From CAYLZW01 sp964388085 (lineage in GTDB: Bacteria; Myxococcota; UBA727; CAYLZW01), in contig CAYLZW010000004.1 in the NCBI GenBank assembly GCA_964388085.1, positions 1-64,000 on the forward strand: a DNA stretch of 64,000 bases, given 5' to 3'. Made by a program: the position numbers and the translations under genes. Numbering within the stretch: position 1 is the first letter of the stretch; each line of letters starts with the position of its first letter. Below the pieces are notes generated by a model. That model had not been told where the DNA came from. It made no database searches and saw nothing but the letters and a program-made list of their open reading frames with translations. This document shows, piece by piece, positions 8,088 to 16,098 of the stretch.

Positions 8088-9985
8088 CGCAGCCCCCATG
8101 CGAGGGCGGCGCCGTCCAGCACCTCGAAGTATCTGGTCCGTTGCTTCTCCGTCAGGTGTGGAGAGCGGAGCTCCGGCGCCCGAAGGTGGGCGAAGATGTC
8201 GAGCTGGTGTGCGCGCCAGGTGGCGATCAGTGACTCCGGGAACGAAGCGCGGAACATCCGGTCGAGGTGGTCGATCCAGTCATCGAGCATCGGTTCGGGC
8301 AGCACCGCCTGTAGCGCGGCAACCTTCTCGATCAGCTCAGCGGCTGCGTGGAGCGCGTAGCTCTTCTCCTGCGGGGCGGACTCAGCAGCACCGGGTCCCT
8401 TCGTGCCGCCGTCGTCACCGTCGTCACCATCGTCACCGTCGTCGCGATCGTCGTCGTCGGTGGCTTCTGCTGGGCGAATTGGGAAGTCGAGGAGCGCCGC
8501 GAGCGCGTCCGCGTACGTGTCGAAGCGCGGCGGCTGCCAGCCGACCCGGCCGGCCGGGTCGACCACAGGGACGATCCAGTTACGGTCGCTCTCATCACGC
8601 ACGTGGAGCGCCGTCGGGTTCTCGTCCTCCGTTAGCGCGACCTCGTCGGCACGATGCACCTCGAACCAGTCGCGGCCGGTCCACGAGATGGTCGCGCGGG
8701 TTGCGGTCGTGTCCTCACGCCAGAGCAGACGTAGACGGCGAGTCGACGTCGTCTCGATGGTCGCCGACAGGATCGGCGGCGCCTCCAAGATGGGCTCCGC
8801 GTCGGGTGCGTCCCCGACCTGGCCAACAGCCCATTCATCGTCACCTACCGCCTCGGCGTGGTCCTGCGCCCAGAACAGCCAGCGTTCGAGGTCCTCGGGG
8901 CCGAAGCGCTCGGCCACCTCGAAGACGACGCCGCTCTCCACGTTCCCCTCTCGCATGCCGCCGTGCGAGAGGATGCCCCTGCGCGAGAGATTACCGGAGC
9001 CGAGGTAGAGCCAGCCGTTGCTTGCGTAGCCGTCGCGCAGGTAGCCCGCGTACACGAACTTCGCGTGGAGCCCTCTCGCGTGGTCGAGGGAGTCGTAGGG
9101 CCGCACGATCTCCCAGCCGGGCGTGTCTCCTTTGCGTGCCCAGTCGGCGACCGCCCCAGCCTGAGCGGGCTCCACGATCGCGATCCGGCAGGGCTTCGGC
9201 GTGAACACGCCGAGGTCTTCGAGCTTGCCGAAGACCGCGGGCTTCTTCGCGTTGCCGGAGGGCGCCTCGTAAAATCCGGAGCCGCAGAGGAGGAGATTCC
9301 TCGGCTTGTTTATGATGCTGCGAAAGCGCTCTCGGATCTGGTCGTAGAGCGGCCGTTCCAACGAGTGGATGAAGCGAGGCTTGCGATTCGTCGCAAGGGA
9401 CGAAGCTGTCGCGAGCAGGACATCGAGCCGCGCCGTGAGCTTGCGCTCCCTCGCGGGGAGACTCTGCTCGTCACGGTGGAAGCGTCGCGCGAGGAGCGTC
9501 TCCACGAATGCACCCGCTGCGACGACGTCGGCACGGTCTTCCGGACGGGCGGGGCTGTCGAGCGGCACATCGACAAGCCAGACCAACTCGAGTTGCCGCC
9601 GGGCGGACGTGTACGTGAAGTTTGCGGTAAGCACCGCGAGGCGAAGGTGGACCGGCGCTCCCGTCCGGTTTGGTGCAAACGCGAGCAACGCGACCTTCGA
9701 GTGCAACAGCGAGCCCGCATCGACCGAGCGCGGTTGGAACTCGTGGAGGGCAGGGATGCGCCCCGGCCGGAAGACCTCCTTCCGCGACGCCGACGAGTGG
9801 CCGTCGAGCATCAAGTACACGAGCACGTTCCCCAGCTCGTTTCGCTGCCGAGGTCGGAGGCCCGTGAACCGCTGCACCGCGTCCTCGAGAAAGTCCCCCG
9901 CGCCGGTCATGGCGACGAGAGCCGCGCTGTGCCCTACCATGCCCTCCGGTGGCCCGAAGACGTCGAGCAGTGTCTCTGCACTCAT
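8084..9985 (-). CDS. Phospholipase D-type nuclease (two HKD-like motifs)
   Basis: A 633-residue protein with two half HKD motifs as in PLD/Tdp1-type nucleases. The first is LLHSKVALLAF (His95, Lys97), then TANFTYTS (Asn122). The second is GLHAKFVYAGY (about 305), then LYLGSGNLSRRG (about 328). The paired H-x-K...N pattern gives the phosphohydrolase active site, while the Asp is not conserved, as in Tdp1-like enzymes. An acidic linker of repeated DDGDD units (about 510-528) separates the catalytic part from a helical C-terminal domain. It overlaps both neighbours by ATGA, so all three proteins are likely made in equal amounts. A DNA-targeting nuclease working with the helicase is the most likely role. 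The substrate is unknown. Confidence 0.82.
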   Translation of the reverse strand: MSAETLLDVFGPPEGMVGHSAALVAMTGAGDFLEDAVQRFTGLRPRQRNELGNVLVYLMLDGHSSASRKEVFRPGRIPALHEFQPRSVDAGSLLHSKVALLAFAPNRTGAPVHLRLAVLTANFTYTSARRQLELVWLVDVPLDSPARPEDRADVVAAGAFVETLLARRFHRDEQSLPARERKLTARLDVLLATASSLATNRKPRFIHSLERPLYDQIRERFRSIINKPRNLLLCGSGFYEAPSGNAKKPAVFGKLEDLGVFTPKPCRIAIVEPAQAGAVADWARKGDTPGWEIVRPYDSLDHARGLHAKFVYAGYLRDGYASNGWLYLGSGNLSRRGILSHGGMREGNVESGVVFEVAERFGPEDLERWLFWAQDHAEAVGDDEWAVGQVGDAPDAEPILEAPPILSATIETTSTRRLRLLWREDTTATRATISWTGRDWFEVHRADEVALTEDENPTALHVRDESDRNWIVPVVDPAGRVGWQPPRFDTYADALAALLDFPIRPAEATDDDDRDDGDDGDDGDDGGTKGPGAAESAPQEKSYALHAAAELIEKVAALQAVLPEPMLDDWIDHLDRMFRASFPESLIATWRAHQLDIFAHLRAPELRSPHLTEKQRTRYFEVLDGAALAWGLR

Positions 9986-11262
9986 CGAGCACCTCGCTGG
10001 TCGACGTCACGCAGCAACGCGTGCAGATTGGCGATGCGGAACGTTCGCCCCGTACGGTCGGGCTCGATGCTCGCGGCGCCGTCCTCGAGGTCGCGGGCCC
10101 CGTCGGTGCCGTCGACGACGCGAAACATCGTTTCTCCTTGAACGACGGAGCCATCGGCGAGCCGAAGTACCTCGCCTGCGCGCATCACCATCAGCCTGAT
10201 CGCGACGGCGTCATCGGCGGCAGCCACCGAGTCGGCGAACTTTCGGCTCGTCAGCTCGGTCACTCCTGCCGCGTTCGCCTTCTCAATGTAACTCTTCGTG
10301 GCCGTGCGCAGATCCTTGAATGCCCGCTTGACGCGCGAATCGGCCACCAGGGTTTCGATCTTTACACGTCCGGGCGGAGGCTGGACCGCGCTGGTCAAGC
10401 GCGCTACCGCGTCGCGGGCACGGTCGAGTACAGCGCCGAATGCGAGCGCGGCGAGAACCTGATCGGCCTGCTCTCGGTGCCCATCGCTACGCAGCCGGGC
10501 GACGACGCTGCCCTTAATGCTCGGCATATCGGCAGCGCGGCCCAGCGCGCGTGCCAACCGTTGCCGCTTCTCACTCGTGCAGAGGAGCCTCGAACGGACG
10601 CGCGCGCGCTCGTCGTCGGTGGGGTGTTCGGGAGAGAGCGCGCGAACAAGCGTTTTGGAGCGGGCGGAGACTTCGCGGTCCCCCTCAATCCAACCACGCA
10701 GCCACTTGCGGAGGCGCGTGCCCCCCTGGCCGACGCGCTGGTCGAGGAAGGCGTTCGCGAGCGCGCGCCCCACCGGCTCCAGTTCGAGCAGATCGAATCG
10801 CGAGCCACGCGCGAAGCCGAGCCCGCCATCGACGCGAACCGCTCTCGTTGCTGCCTGGCGATGGGTGTTCCGCACGTAGTGGGACGCCTGGCGAAGGCGA
10901 TGGAACGACCATATCTCGTGGCCGTCATCGCGGCCAAACGCCCGGGTCCCGAGAATGCGACGTGAACGGCTCTCGCGGTCGGAATTGGCTTCGTACTCCA
11001 GCTTGCAAGCCAGCGCCTCGATGCCGTGGCAGATCGCGGTGGGTTTCGGTGCGTGCAAGCCGTCGCCCGCCAACTCCTCGTGAAGAACCAGCGCCGCCAA
11101 GGGCCACGAGAGCTGCCGCACGAACCAAACGCGCCCCAGCTCCGGCACCACGAGCTCGCGGAAGAACAGGTCGGCAGCGCGCAAGTCGAAGTCGAGCGAG
11201 AGCCGCGAGGACGTGACCTCGCTCGGCCTGGGCGAGAACCAGTAGGTGGAGACTTCGCCCAT
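9982..11262 (-). CDS. Unknown protein, first gene of nuclease-helicase cassette
   Basis: A 426-residue protein with no family I recognise. The ATG at 11262 is chosen because longer starts run into the control region. It begins with STYWFSPRPSEVTSSRLSLDFDL and is mostly helical. It contains WSFHRLRQASHYVRNTHRQAATRAVRVDGG and a GSRFDLLELEPVGRALANAFLD segment. The end has a compact beta-rich region (MRAGEVLRLADGSVVQGETMFRVVDG). It may be a recognition or specificity subunit, since it is translated first and coupled by ATGA to the PLD gene. The set unknown-PLD-helicase resembles Azaca-type three-gene loci as I remember them, but I could not match the first protein to that family. Confidence 0.7.
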   Translation of the reverse strand: MGEVSTYWFSPRPSEVTSSRLSLDFDLRAADLFFRELVVPELGRVWFVRQLSWPLAALVLHEELAGDGLHAPKPTAICHGIEALACKLEYEANSDRESRSRRILGTRAFGRDDGHEIWSFHRLRQASHYVRNTHRQAATRAVRVDGGLGFARGSRFDLLELEPVGRALANAFLDQRVGQGGTRLRKWLRGWIEGDREVSARSKTLVRALSPEHPTDDERARVRSRLLCTSEKRQRLARALGRAADMPSIKGSVVARLRSDGHREQADQVLAALAFGAVLDRARDAVARLTSAVQPPPGRVKIETLVADSRVKRAFKDLRTATKSYIEKANAAGVTELTSRKFADSVAAADDAVAIRLMVMRAGEVLRLADGSVVQGETMFRVVDGTDGARDLEDGAASIEPDRTGRTFRIANLHALLRDVDQRGAR

Positions 11263-11595
11263 GGCATCTGCCTTTCGACGATAATGCAAGCGAAAGCTAA
11301 CAGTATCCGCAGAGTCGGTCGTCCGAAGACTCAATGAGCTACACTATTGAGCTTTCCGCAGCGAGAACGGCGTGCGGCGTTTGTCCTCCGTTCAGGCCGG
11401 AAGGCGCCCGCGCTGCGTCTGTGCGGATGCGGCGCCCTTTCACAGCGGTGTTCAACGCCGGATGCGCGACGCGGCCATGTAGGCCATCGCTCGCGTGTGG
11501 CACCGGGCGAGCACGTTGCGAGCAAGTTGGTCGTGCACGTCCTCAGGGCTTTCGACACGCCATTTCAGGCCCCGACGTCTGGCCTCTTATCGTGG
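11263..11595. promoter_or_regulatory. Control region of the nuclease-helicase cassette plus a non-coding stretch
   Basis: A 333-base stretch without a confident gene. An inverted repeat CTCAAT-N10-ATTGAG at 11330-11351 lies 68 bases upstream of the cassette start and is unlike the island operator. An AT-richer patch (11275-11300) probably holds the promoter. On the minus strand a 44-codon open frame with no start, ending near 11461, reads like a protein tail (VESPEDVHDQLARNVLARC) and may be a gene fragment. Confidence 0.45.
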
Positions 11596-11973
11596 TCAGG
11601 CTGGCGGGTGCGCTCCGGCCGGCCGAACGAGCGACACCTCGCTGCCATCACGCGGCGCCAGGCCCTCAACTCGCACCGGCACTCGAAGGCGACGCTCCAA
11701 CTCGCCCGCAAGGGCGACCGCGAGCCCGAGCGGAGCGCGCGCCTCTGTCTCTATGAACACCAACGCCAGCGTCGTCATTTGATTGGAGCTGTTCACTCCC
11801 GGCTGCTCGCGGACGAAGAAGGTCGCGCTGGGCTTCACCTTCCTCCTCCGCACGGCGGCCTCAAAGGCGGCGCTGATCTCGCTCCCCAACGAGGACGAGG
11901 CGAGCGCCCCCGCGGAGGCTGCGTCGGCGTCAAAGGTGATCACTGCAGGGAGGCGCTCGGTCTTGCTCTTCAT
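11596..11973 (-). CDS. Small unknown protein under the island operator
   Basis: A 125-residue protein that I do not recognise. It starts at the ATG at 11973 with MKSKTERLPAVITFDADAAS. It continues with a small, alternating hydrophobic core (QMTTLALVFIETEARAPLGLAVALAGELERRLRVPVRVEGL), which suggests a compact alpha/beta domain. No catalytic motif is visible. It overlaps the end of the truncated paralogue gene by 44 bases but has its own GCGACA-N5-TGTCGC site 22 bases upstream. It also has a second palindrome (GAGGACA-TCG-TGTCCTC) directly before the start codon. It therefore seems separately controlled and is probably part of the same system as the genes at 12489-14970. Confidence 0.6.
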   Translation of the reverse strand: MKSKTERLPAVITFDADAASAGALASSSLGSEISAAFEAAVRRRKVKPSATFFVREQPGVNSSNQMTTLALVFIETEARAPLGLAVALAGELERRLRVPVRVEGLAPRDGSEVSLVRPAGAHPPA

Positions 11974-12466
11974 GAGGACATCGTGTCCTCGTATGGCGAC
12001 AGTTTGTGTCGCGCACGGACGCCTCGGCCCCAAGGACGTCGACGACACCAACCCCGACCGCGAGCCCCAACGACCGCGCGGTCTCGCGCTGCTTTCGCCG
12101 GAGCACCTCCTCCGCCAAGCGCCTGACCTGGTCTGCGCAGCGCGCCATCCGCAACAGCGAGAGGTCCTGCTCCCAGCGCTCGTGCGCGCGAGGCAGCCGC
12201 CTGAGCGACGCCGCGAGCGGCCTCGTCGGCGCCAGCCGCTTGAGCTGCGTTCGGTACTCGCCCACGCTCCCCGGCCGCGCCAGGAACGCCCCCGCGATCG
12301 CGAGCTCGTCCTCGAGGCCAAAGAGCTCCAGCCAGGTCTCGTCGTCGACGAGCGCGGCCCGGCGCGGGGGCTCACGCATCGCGGTTACGAGCACCCGCAA
12401 GCGCGCTTCGCGCAGGCGGACGGCGATGCCGACGCCAGGCGGCTGCGTCCTAGTTCGCCTCCACAT
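11930..12466 (-). CDS. Truncated paralogue of the 12489-13463 protein
   Basis: A 178-residue reading frame from an ATG at 12466 (or GTG at 12469). About residues 20-140 align closely with the next gene upstream. LREARLRVLVTAMREPPRR matches LRETRLRVLVTAMREEPRR, and ARCADQVRRLAEEVLRRKQRET matches ARCFSQVRRGTDALLARQQRAT. Spacing is conserved without large gaps. After about residue 145 (VVDVLGAEAS) similarity stops. The rest (DTNCRHTRTRCPHEEQ) is encoded by the operator DNA of the following gene, so the C-terminal half present in the paralogue is missing. The two paralogue genes are 22 bases apart on the same strand, consistent with tandem duplication followed by truncation. Function unknown. Confidence 0.6.
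   Translation of the reverse strand: MWRRTRTQPPGVGIAVRLREARLRVLVTAMREPPRRAALVDDETWLELFGLEDELAIAGAFLARPGSVGEYRTQLKRLAPTRPLAASLRRLPRAHERWEQDLSLLRMARCADQVRRLAEEVLRRKQRETARSLGLAVGVGVVDVLGAEASVRDTNCRHTRTRCPHEEQDRAPPCSDHL
11974..11990. promoter_or_regulatory. Palindrome GAGGACA-TCG-TGTCCTC abutting a start codon
   Basis: A perfect 7-3-7 inverted repeat immediately upstream of the ATG at 11973. In the transcript it could fold into a hairpin that contains the only Shine-Dalgarno-like GAGG. It could therefore limit translation or serve as a second operator. Inferred from sequence symmetry and position. Confidence 0.5.
11996..12012. promoter_or_regulatory. Island operator copy 2, GCGACA-N5-TGTCGC
   Basis: A perfect 6-5-6 inverted repeat located 22 bases upstream of the small gene at 11973. 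In the gene's direction it reads GCGACA-CAAAC-TGTCGC. It lies inside the 3' part of the truncated paralogue gene, which argues that the site and not the protein tail is under selection. Confidence 0.65.
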
Positions 12467-12488
12467 CACCGCTGCCCTCCGTGACCCT

Positions 12489-13463
12489 TCAGGCTTCGTC
12501 TCGCTCCCCCAGCAGTCGATCCGCCGCGTCCCGCAGCTCCTTCGCCGCGTGCTCGCGGAGGTTCTGGTCTGAAGCGAAGCTCGGCGCCATGTTCTGCCAG
12601 CACGTCCCCCAGCATGTGTCCGCCGTCCACTCGGCCGCGGCGTCGACGAGGCGGCCGACGGCGGGGTGTTCGCTCAGGGGTGGGTGCCCGAGGTCCCGCA
12701 GGACCGCGTTCGACAGCATCGACGCGCGCAGCGACGAGCCCTCGTAGCCGTAGTACGACGCCTCGCCGAGGGTGGCCGTCCAGCGCGCGTGGGCAGCCGT
12801 CTGCTCGACGAGGGTGGCCGTGAGGATCCAGTCGCCGTGCGCGCGGTGCAGGGCCGCGATGGCGAAGGCCGCGGCGTCGACGCCTTGCTCGTGCGGCCCC
12901 TCCTGGAGCTCCACGGTGCGCTGCGCGACCATCAGCGGGAGGAGCGCGGCGTCGTGGTTGAGCTGCTCGGCGACGCGCTCGGCGTCGTCGAGGTCGCGCG
13001 GCTCCCAGCTCTCGGTGGCCCGCTGCTGACGCGCCAGGAGGGCGTCGGTGCCACGCCTCACCTGGGAGAAGCACCTCGCGGCGCGCAGGGTCGCGAGGTC
13101 GTGATGCCAGCGCTCGGGCGCGGCCGGCAGGGTCATGAGCCGCGGCGCTAGCGGCCTCGTCAGCTCGCTCCTCTCGACGCGCGCGGCGTACTCCTCGACG
13201 GTCCTCGCGCGCCCGAGGAAGACCGCTGCGAGGGAGATCTCGTCGTCAGAGCCGAAGAGGTCACGCCAGAAGGGGTCCGCGACGACCTCGAGGCGCCGCG
13301 GCTCCTCGCGCATGGCGGTGACCAGTACCCTGAGGCGCGTCTCCCGCAACAGCGCGACGACGTCGTCATCGAACGGGCCCGTGTTCGCGACGCGCGGCTC
13401 TTGCGCTCCGCTGCCATTCGCTCCGTCCTCGAGCTGCCTTCGCTTCTTCTCTCGCTGCGCCAT
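12489..13463 (-). CDS. Unknown helical protein (paralogue, full length)
   Basis: A 324-residue protein starting at the ATG at 13463, with GGAGG upstream. The N-terminus is basic (MAQREKKRRQLEDG). The first half is shared with the truncated copy at 11930-12466 (LRETRLRVLVTAMREEPRRLEVV, ARTVEEYAARVERSELTRPLAPRL). The second half is unique: helical and Trp- and His-containing (GDWILTATLVEQTAAHARWTATLGEASYYGYEG, AEWTADTCWGTCWQNMAPSF). No HTH, nuclease or ATPase motif is visible. It is first in a minus-strand operon and is divergent from the PcfJ-domain gene across two copies of the island operator. I do not recognise the family. Confidence 0.65.
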   Translation of the reverse strand: MAQREKKRRQLEDGANGSGAQEPRVANTGPFDDDVVALLRETRLRVLVTAMREEPRRLEVVADPFWRDLFGSDDEISLAAVFLGRARTVEEYAARVERSELTRPLAPRLMTLPAAPERWHHDLATLRAARCFSQVRRGTDALLARQQRATESWEPRDLDDAERVAEQLNHDAALLPLMVAQRTVELQEGPHEQGVDAAAFAIAALHRAHGDWILTATLVEQTAAHARWTATLGEASYYGYEGSSLRASMLSNAVLRDLGHPPLSEHPAVGRLVDAAAEWTADTCWGTCWQNMAPSFASDQNLREHAAKELRDAADRLLGERDEA

Positions 13464-13593
13464 GGCTCCCTCCGCGCTCGAGCGCGTGCTCGGGCTGCGG
13501 AGGAGCCTGGCAGGCGCTCGCGACAACGCGTGTCGCGAGCGAGCGACGCTGGACGCGACACGTATTGTCGGTCGGTCCAAGCATCCTGCACGG
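13464..13593. promoter_or_regulatory. Divergent control region with island operator copies 3 and 4
   Basis: This region lies between the paralogue operon (minus) and the PcfJ-domain gene (plus). Copy 3 is an extended, perfect 11-5-11 inverted repeat, CGCTCGCGACA-ACGCG-TGTCGCGAGCG, at 13515-13541, 51 bases from the minus-strand ATG. Copy 4 is GCGACA-CGTAT-TGTCGG at 13555-13571, 22 bases before the plus-strand GTG. Two operators between divergent units suggest coordinated or cooperative repression. Confidence 0.7.
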
Positions 13594-14970
13594 GTGTTTA
13601 CGCTAGATCCGGAAGACGCCGACGCCATCTTCGCCGATGACGATGGCTCGTGGGATGAGCCGGGCGACGACGAGCTGTCATGTTGGCGCGACGAGGTCCC
13701 CGAGCTCACGCGCGATCTCGAGCGTCTCGCGATCACCATCGAGGCCAGCGGCGCCGGGTGGTCGGTTACGACGTCGCCCCTCGAGCCCAGGCTGTTTCCG
13801 CCGACGAGGCGGGGCCTGGAGGCGGCGTGTGACCTCCTCAACGAGGCGTTGTCGGGGCCCACGCGTCCCGCCACGCAGCTCGACCTCTTTGAGCACGTCC
13901 GCTCCGACGAGGAACAACGCAAGCCCTGGCTGCAAGAGATCCTCGTCGACGAGCTCAAGCGGAGCGTCGTCCGCGAGCGGCCGGGGCTGCGGCGCATCCT
14001 CGAGCGAGCGCAGCCCTACGGTGTCGCGGCGTGTCCCTTGCTCGACAGCGACGCGCTCGCCGAGCGCCCGGAGCTCCTCTCGGACCTCGAGCGCTTCCCC
14101 GCGGCCGGGTTTGTGCTTTCGGAGCTCGAGGGGGAGCTGCGTCCGCGGACGGGGTTGAACGAGGACGAGCCCCTCGCGGCAGCACGCTGGGTGGAGGCGT
14201 TCGCGGGCTGGCGCGGGCTGCTCTCCCCGAGGGGTCGGCCTTGTCGCAGCCTGAACCGCACGCTCGCGGCCGTCAGTGACGAGCTCGCCGCTGACTGCCT
14301 TTACGTGCTGAAGGACCTCGTGCTCGAGCGACCCCTCTCTCCGCTCTCGCTCCACGCGATCGTCGAGCGGTTCAACGCCAGCTTCGACGGCGAGAGACGG
14401 CGTTCGGATCTGACGCTCCTCCAGCGCGCTCCCGAAGACGTGCTGCGCGCGCAGATCCGGACGGTCAGCGCGGCGATCCTCGGGGTGGCGGGCGACGGGC
14501 GGGAGGAGGTCCACCTGTTCGCGGAGCTGCTCTCGGAGAGCCCCGTCGACCGGCACCGGCGGCTCGACGTCGTCGTGCGGCGCTCGCTCGAGTGGCTCCT
14601 CGCGTACGGCGGAGACCCCTTGGAGGTCCTCGAGGACGGGCCCGGCCCCTCCCCTCAAGGTCCGGTGGCGACGCCTCCCATCGCGCCGCCGGAGCTCGAT
14701 GGCGTCACCTTTCTCTCGACGGTGAACGAGATCATCCTCGAGGGTCGTCGCATGCATCACTGCGTCGGGACGCGCGCGCAAGACGCGCTGAGCGGCGACT
14801 GCTTCCTCTTCCACGTCGAGCGAGTCGGCACGCGCGCCACGGCCGAGGTCTCGCGCGGGGGCGCGGTGACGGAGGTCAGCGGCCCCTTCAACCGCCGCAC
14901 CCCCGCGTGCGATTGGGCGGAGGGGGAGCTGCGAGAGTGGGGGCGTCGCTTCCCGCGCTCGTCGACGTGA
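13594..14970 (+). CDS. PcfJ-domain protein, divergent partner in the island
   Basis: A 458-residue protein. The GTG at 13594 is chosen because the operators lie upstream of it; a longer in-frame ATG at 13462 would place the operators inside the gene. The N-terminal two thirds is unknown and helical and acidic at its start (LDPEDADAIFADDDGSWDEP). The C-terminal part matches the PcfJ family: FLSTVNEIILEGRRMHHCVGT (His388, His389, Cys390), then CFLFHVERVGTRATAEV and VTEVSGPFNRR. PcfJ-type domains occur on plasmids and mobile elements; their biochemical role is not established. The conserved E-G-x-x-M-x-H-C-V-G suggests a metal site or active site. It is co-controlled with the paralogue operon and, via the shared operator, with the AAA+ gene. 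Confidence 0.75.
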   Translation: MFTLDPEDADAIFADDDGSWDEPGDDELSCWRDEVPELTRDLERLAITIEASGAGWSVTTSPLEPRLFPPTRRGLEAACDLLNEALSGPTRPATQLDLFEHVRSDEEQRKPWLQEILVDELKRSVVRERPGLRRILERAQPYGVAACPLLDSDALAERPELLSDLERFPAAGFVLSELEGELRPRTGLNEDEPLAAARWVEAFAGWRGLLSPRGRPCRSLNRTLAAVSDELAADCLYVLKDLVLERPLSPLSLHAIVERFNASFDGERRRSDLTLLQRAPEDVLRAQIRTVSAAILGVAGDGREEVHLFAELLSESPVDRHRRLDVVVRRSLEWLLAYGGDPLEVLEDGPGPSPQGPVATPPIAPPELDGVTFLSTVNEIILEGRRMHHCVGTRAQDALSGDCFLFHVERVGTRATAEVSRGGAVTEVSGPFNRRTPACDWAEGELREWGRRFPRSST

Positions 14971-15224
14971 CGTTGCCCCTTGTTGGTGAGCGCTCACGAG
15001 AGCCGGTGACGCTCGAGCTTGGCCTCGAAGGTGCGCTCGCCGCTCGTCAGCGTAGGAGAAACAACCGGGGTTTCGAAGCACGGGGCGAGTTATCGCGCCG
15101 GCCGAGGCTGCCTCGACGAGAAGCGTCGGAGGGTCGGGAGAATGCGCGCTGGGTCCAGCTGTCCGTCGCCGCCACGGGCGGGCGCGCCACAGCGGACCCT
15201 GCCGCGGAGCAGGGGACAGCGTCG

Positions 15225-15976
15225 TCACGCCGGGAAATCGAAGTCGGGCTGTGGCGGCCCACGGGACCTCGCCACCGCGGGCTTCCACGCCGTTGCCGAC
15301 GCGCGCGGCGTGGCCGGTGAGCCAGGACGAGGCGCTCAGCACGGCGGCGAGCAGGCGCGCAAGGGCGGCGTCGTCGAGCGCGCCGGCCTCGAAGAGCGCG
15401 ACCTCGGACCAGGTGCTGCTGCGAGAGGCGATCTCGTCGAACGCGCGCACGAGCGAGCGAGCGGCGTGGATGCCGGTGGCGGTGCCGGCGGCGACCCTCG
15501 ACGGCACCTTCCGGACGGCCACGACGAGGGGCTTCTGGCCGATGTCCGGGATGCCGATGACGCGGCGCTCGGCGCCGATGTCGCGCTCGATGATAACGCG
15601 GCTCGTCGCGGCGCTTCCCTCGACGCGCAGGCGGACGCCCTCCGTCAACAGCGCTGTGCGCACCTGCAATTGCTCGAGCAGACGACGCGGCAGCTCGGCG
15701 GCGCGCGAGTACCATGCGACGGCCGCGTCGACGACATCATCAGCGCTGCGCACGCGCGGCAACGCGGGGCTGCCACCGAGGTCCACAAGCCCACGCCGGC
15801 GCACGACGAGATCGGGCAGCTTGCCGGCCACCAGGACCTCGCACACGTACACGCGCGCCCCGTCCGCCGGCCCCTCGAGCCAATGGCTACCCCGCTCCGC
15901 GCCGTCGACGATGAAGGGGCGCGCCTCGGTGTAGGAGGAGAACGAAATACGCTTCGTCGAGATCCGGGTCGCTCAT
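15225..15976 (-). pseudogene. Hypothetical gene with apparent frameshift(s)
   Basis: A well-placed ATG at 15976 follows a strong AGAGGGGG ribosome site, but that frame (MSDPDLDEAYF) closes after about 30 codons. A long, protein-like frame continues one base off: ISFSSYTEARPFIVDGAERG, ARVYVCEVLVAGKLPDLVVRR, RVIIERDIGAERRVIGIPDIGQK, WSEVALFEAGALDDAALARLLAAVL. This indicates a frameshift near 15940-15955. Near the 3' end another frame offers a natural-looking end (PQPDFDFPA, stop at 15225), while the main frame runs on antisense to the PcfJ gene. The product is unrecognised; it contains no clear catalytic motif. Sequencing error is the alternative to true decay. Confidence 0.45.
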
Positions 15977-16098
15977 GACACCACCGCCCCCTCTGCGGAG
16001 CTGGCTTGAAGGTAGCCTGGAAGTCGCGCGACTAGCGGCCCTCGCCGCGCGCCGTCGCCGCTGCCGGCGCGCGCTGAAAACGGGCACCGTCGGTACAG

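Noticed and set aside
8405..8460. GTCACCGTCGTCACC tandem repeats as a regulatory repeat
   Set aside because: They simply encode the Asp/Gly acidic linker of the PLD nuclease on the minus strand.
11330..11351. CTCAAT-N10-ATTGAG as a fifth island operator
   Set aside because: Half-sites and spacer differ completely from GCGACA-N5-TGTCGC, so it is noted only as part of the cassette control region.
13461..13464. CCATGG with overlapping start codons on both strands
   Set aside because: The plus-strand ATG would place both operators inside the PcfJ gene. The downstream GTG at 13594 is a better start, so there is no true shared start.
13678..15852. A 724-codon minus-strand frame spanning the PcfJ gene
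   Set aside because: Only its first about 200 codons (15225-15852) look like protein; the rest is antisense to the PcfJ-domain gene and compositionally biased.
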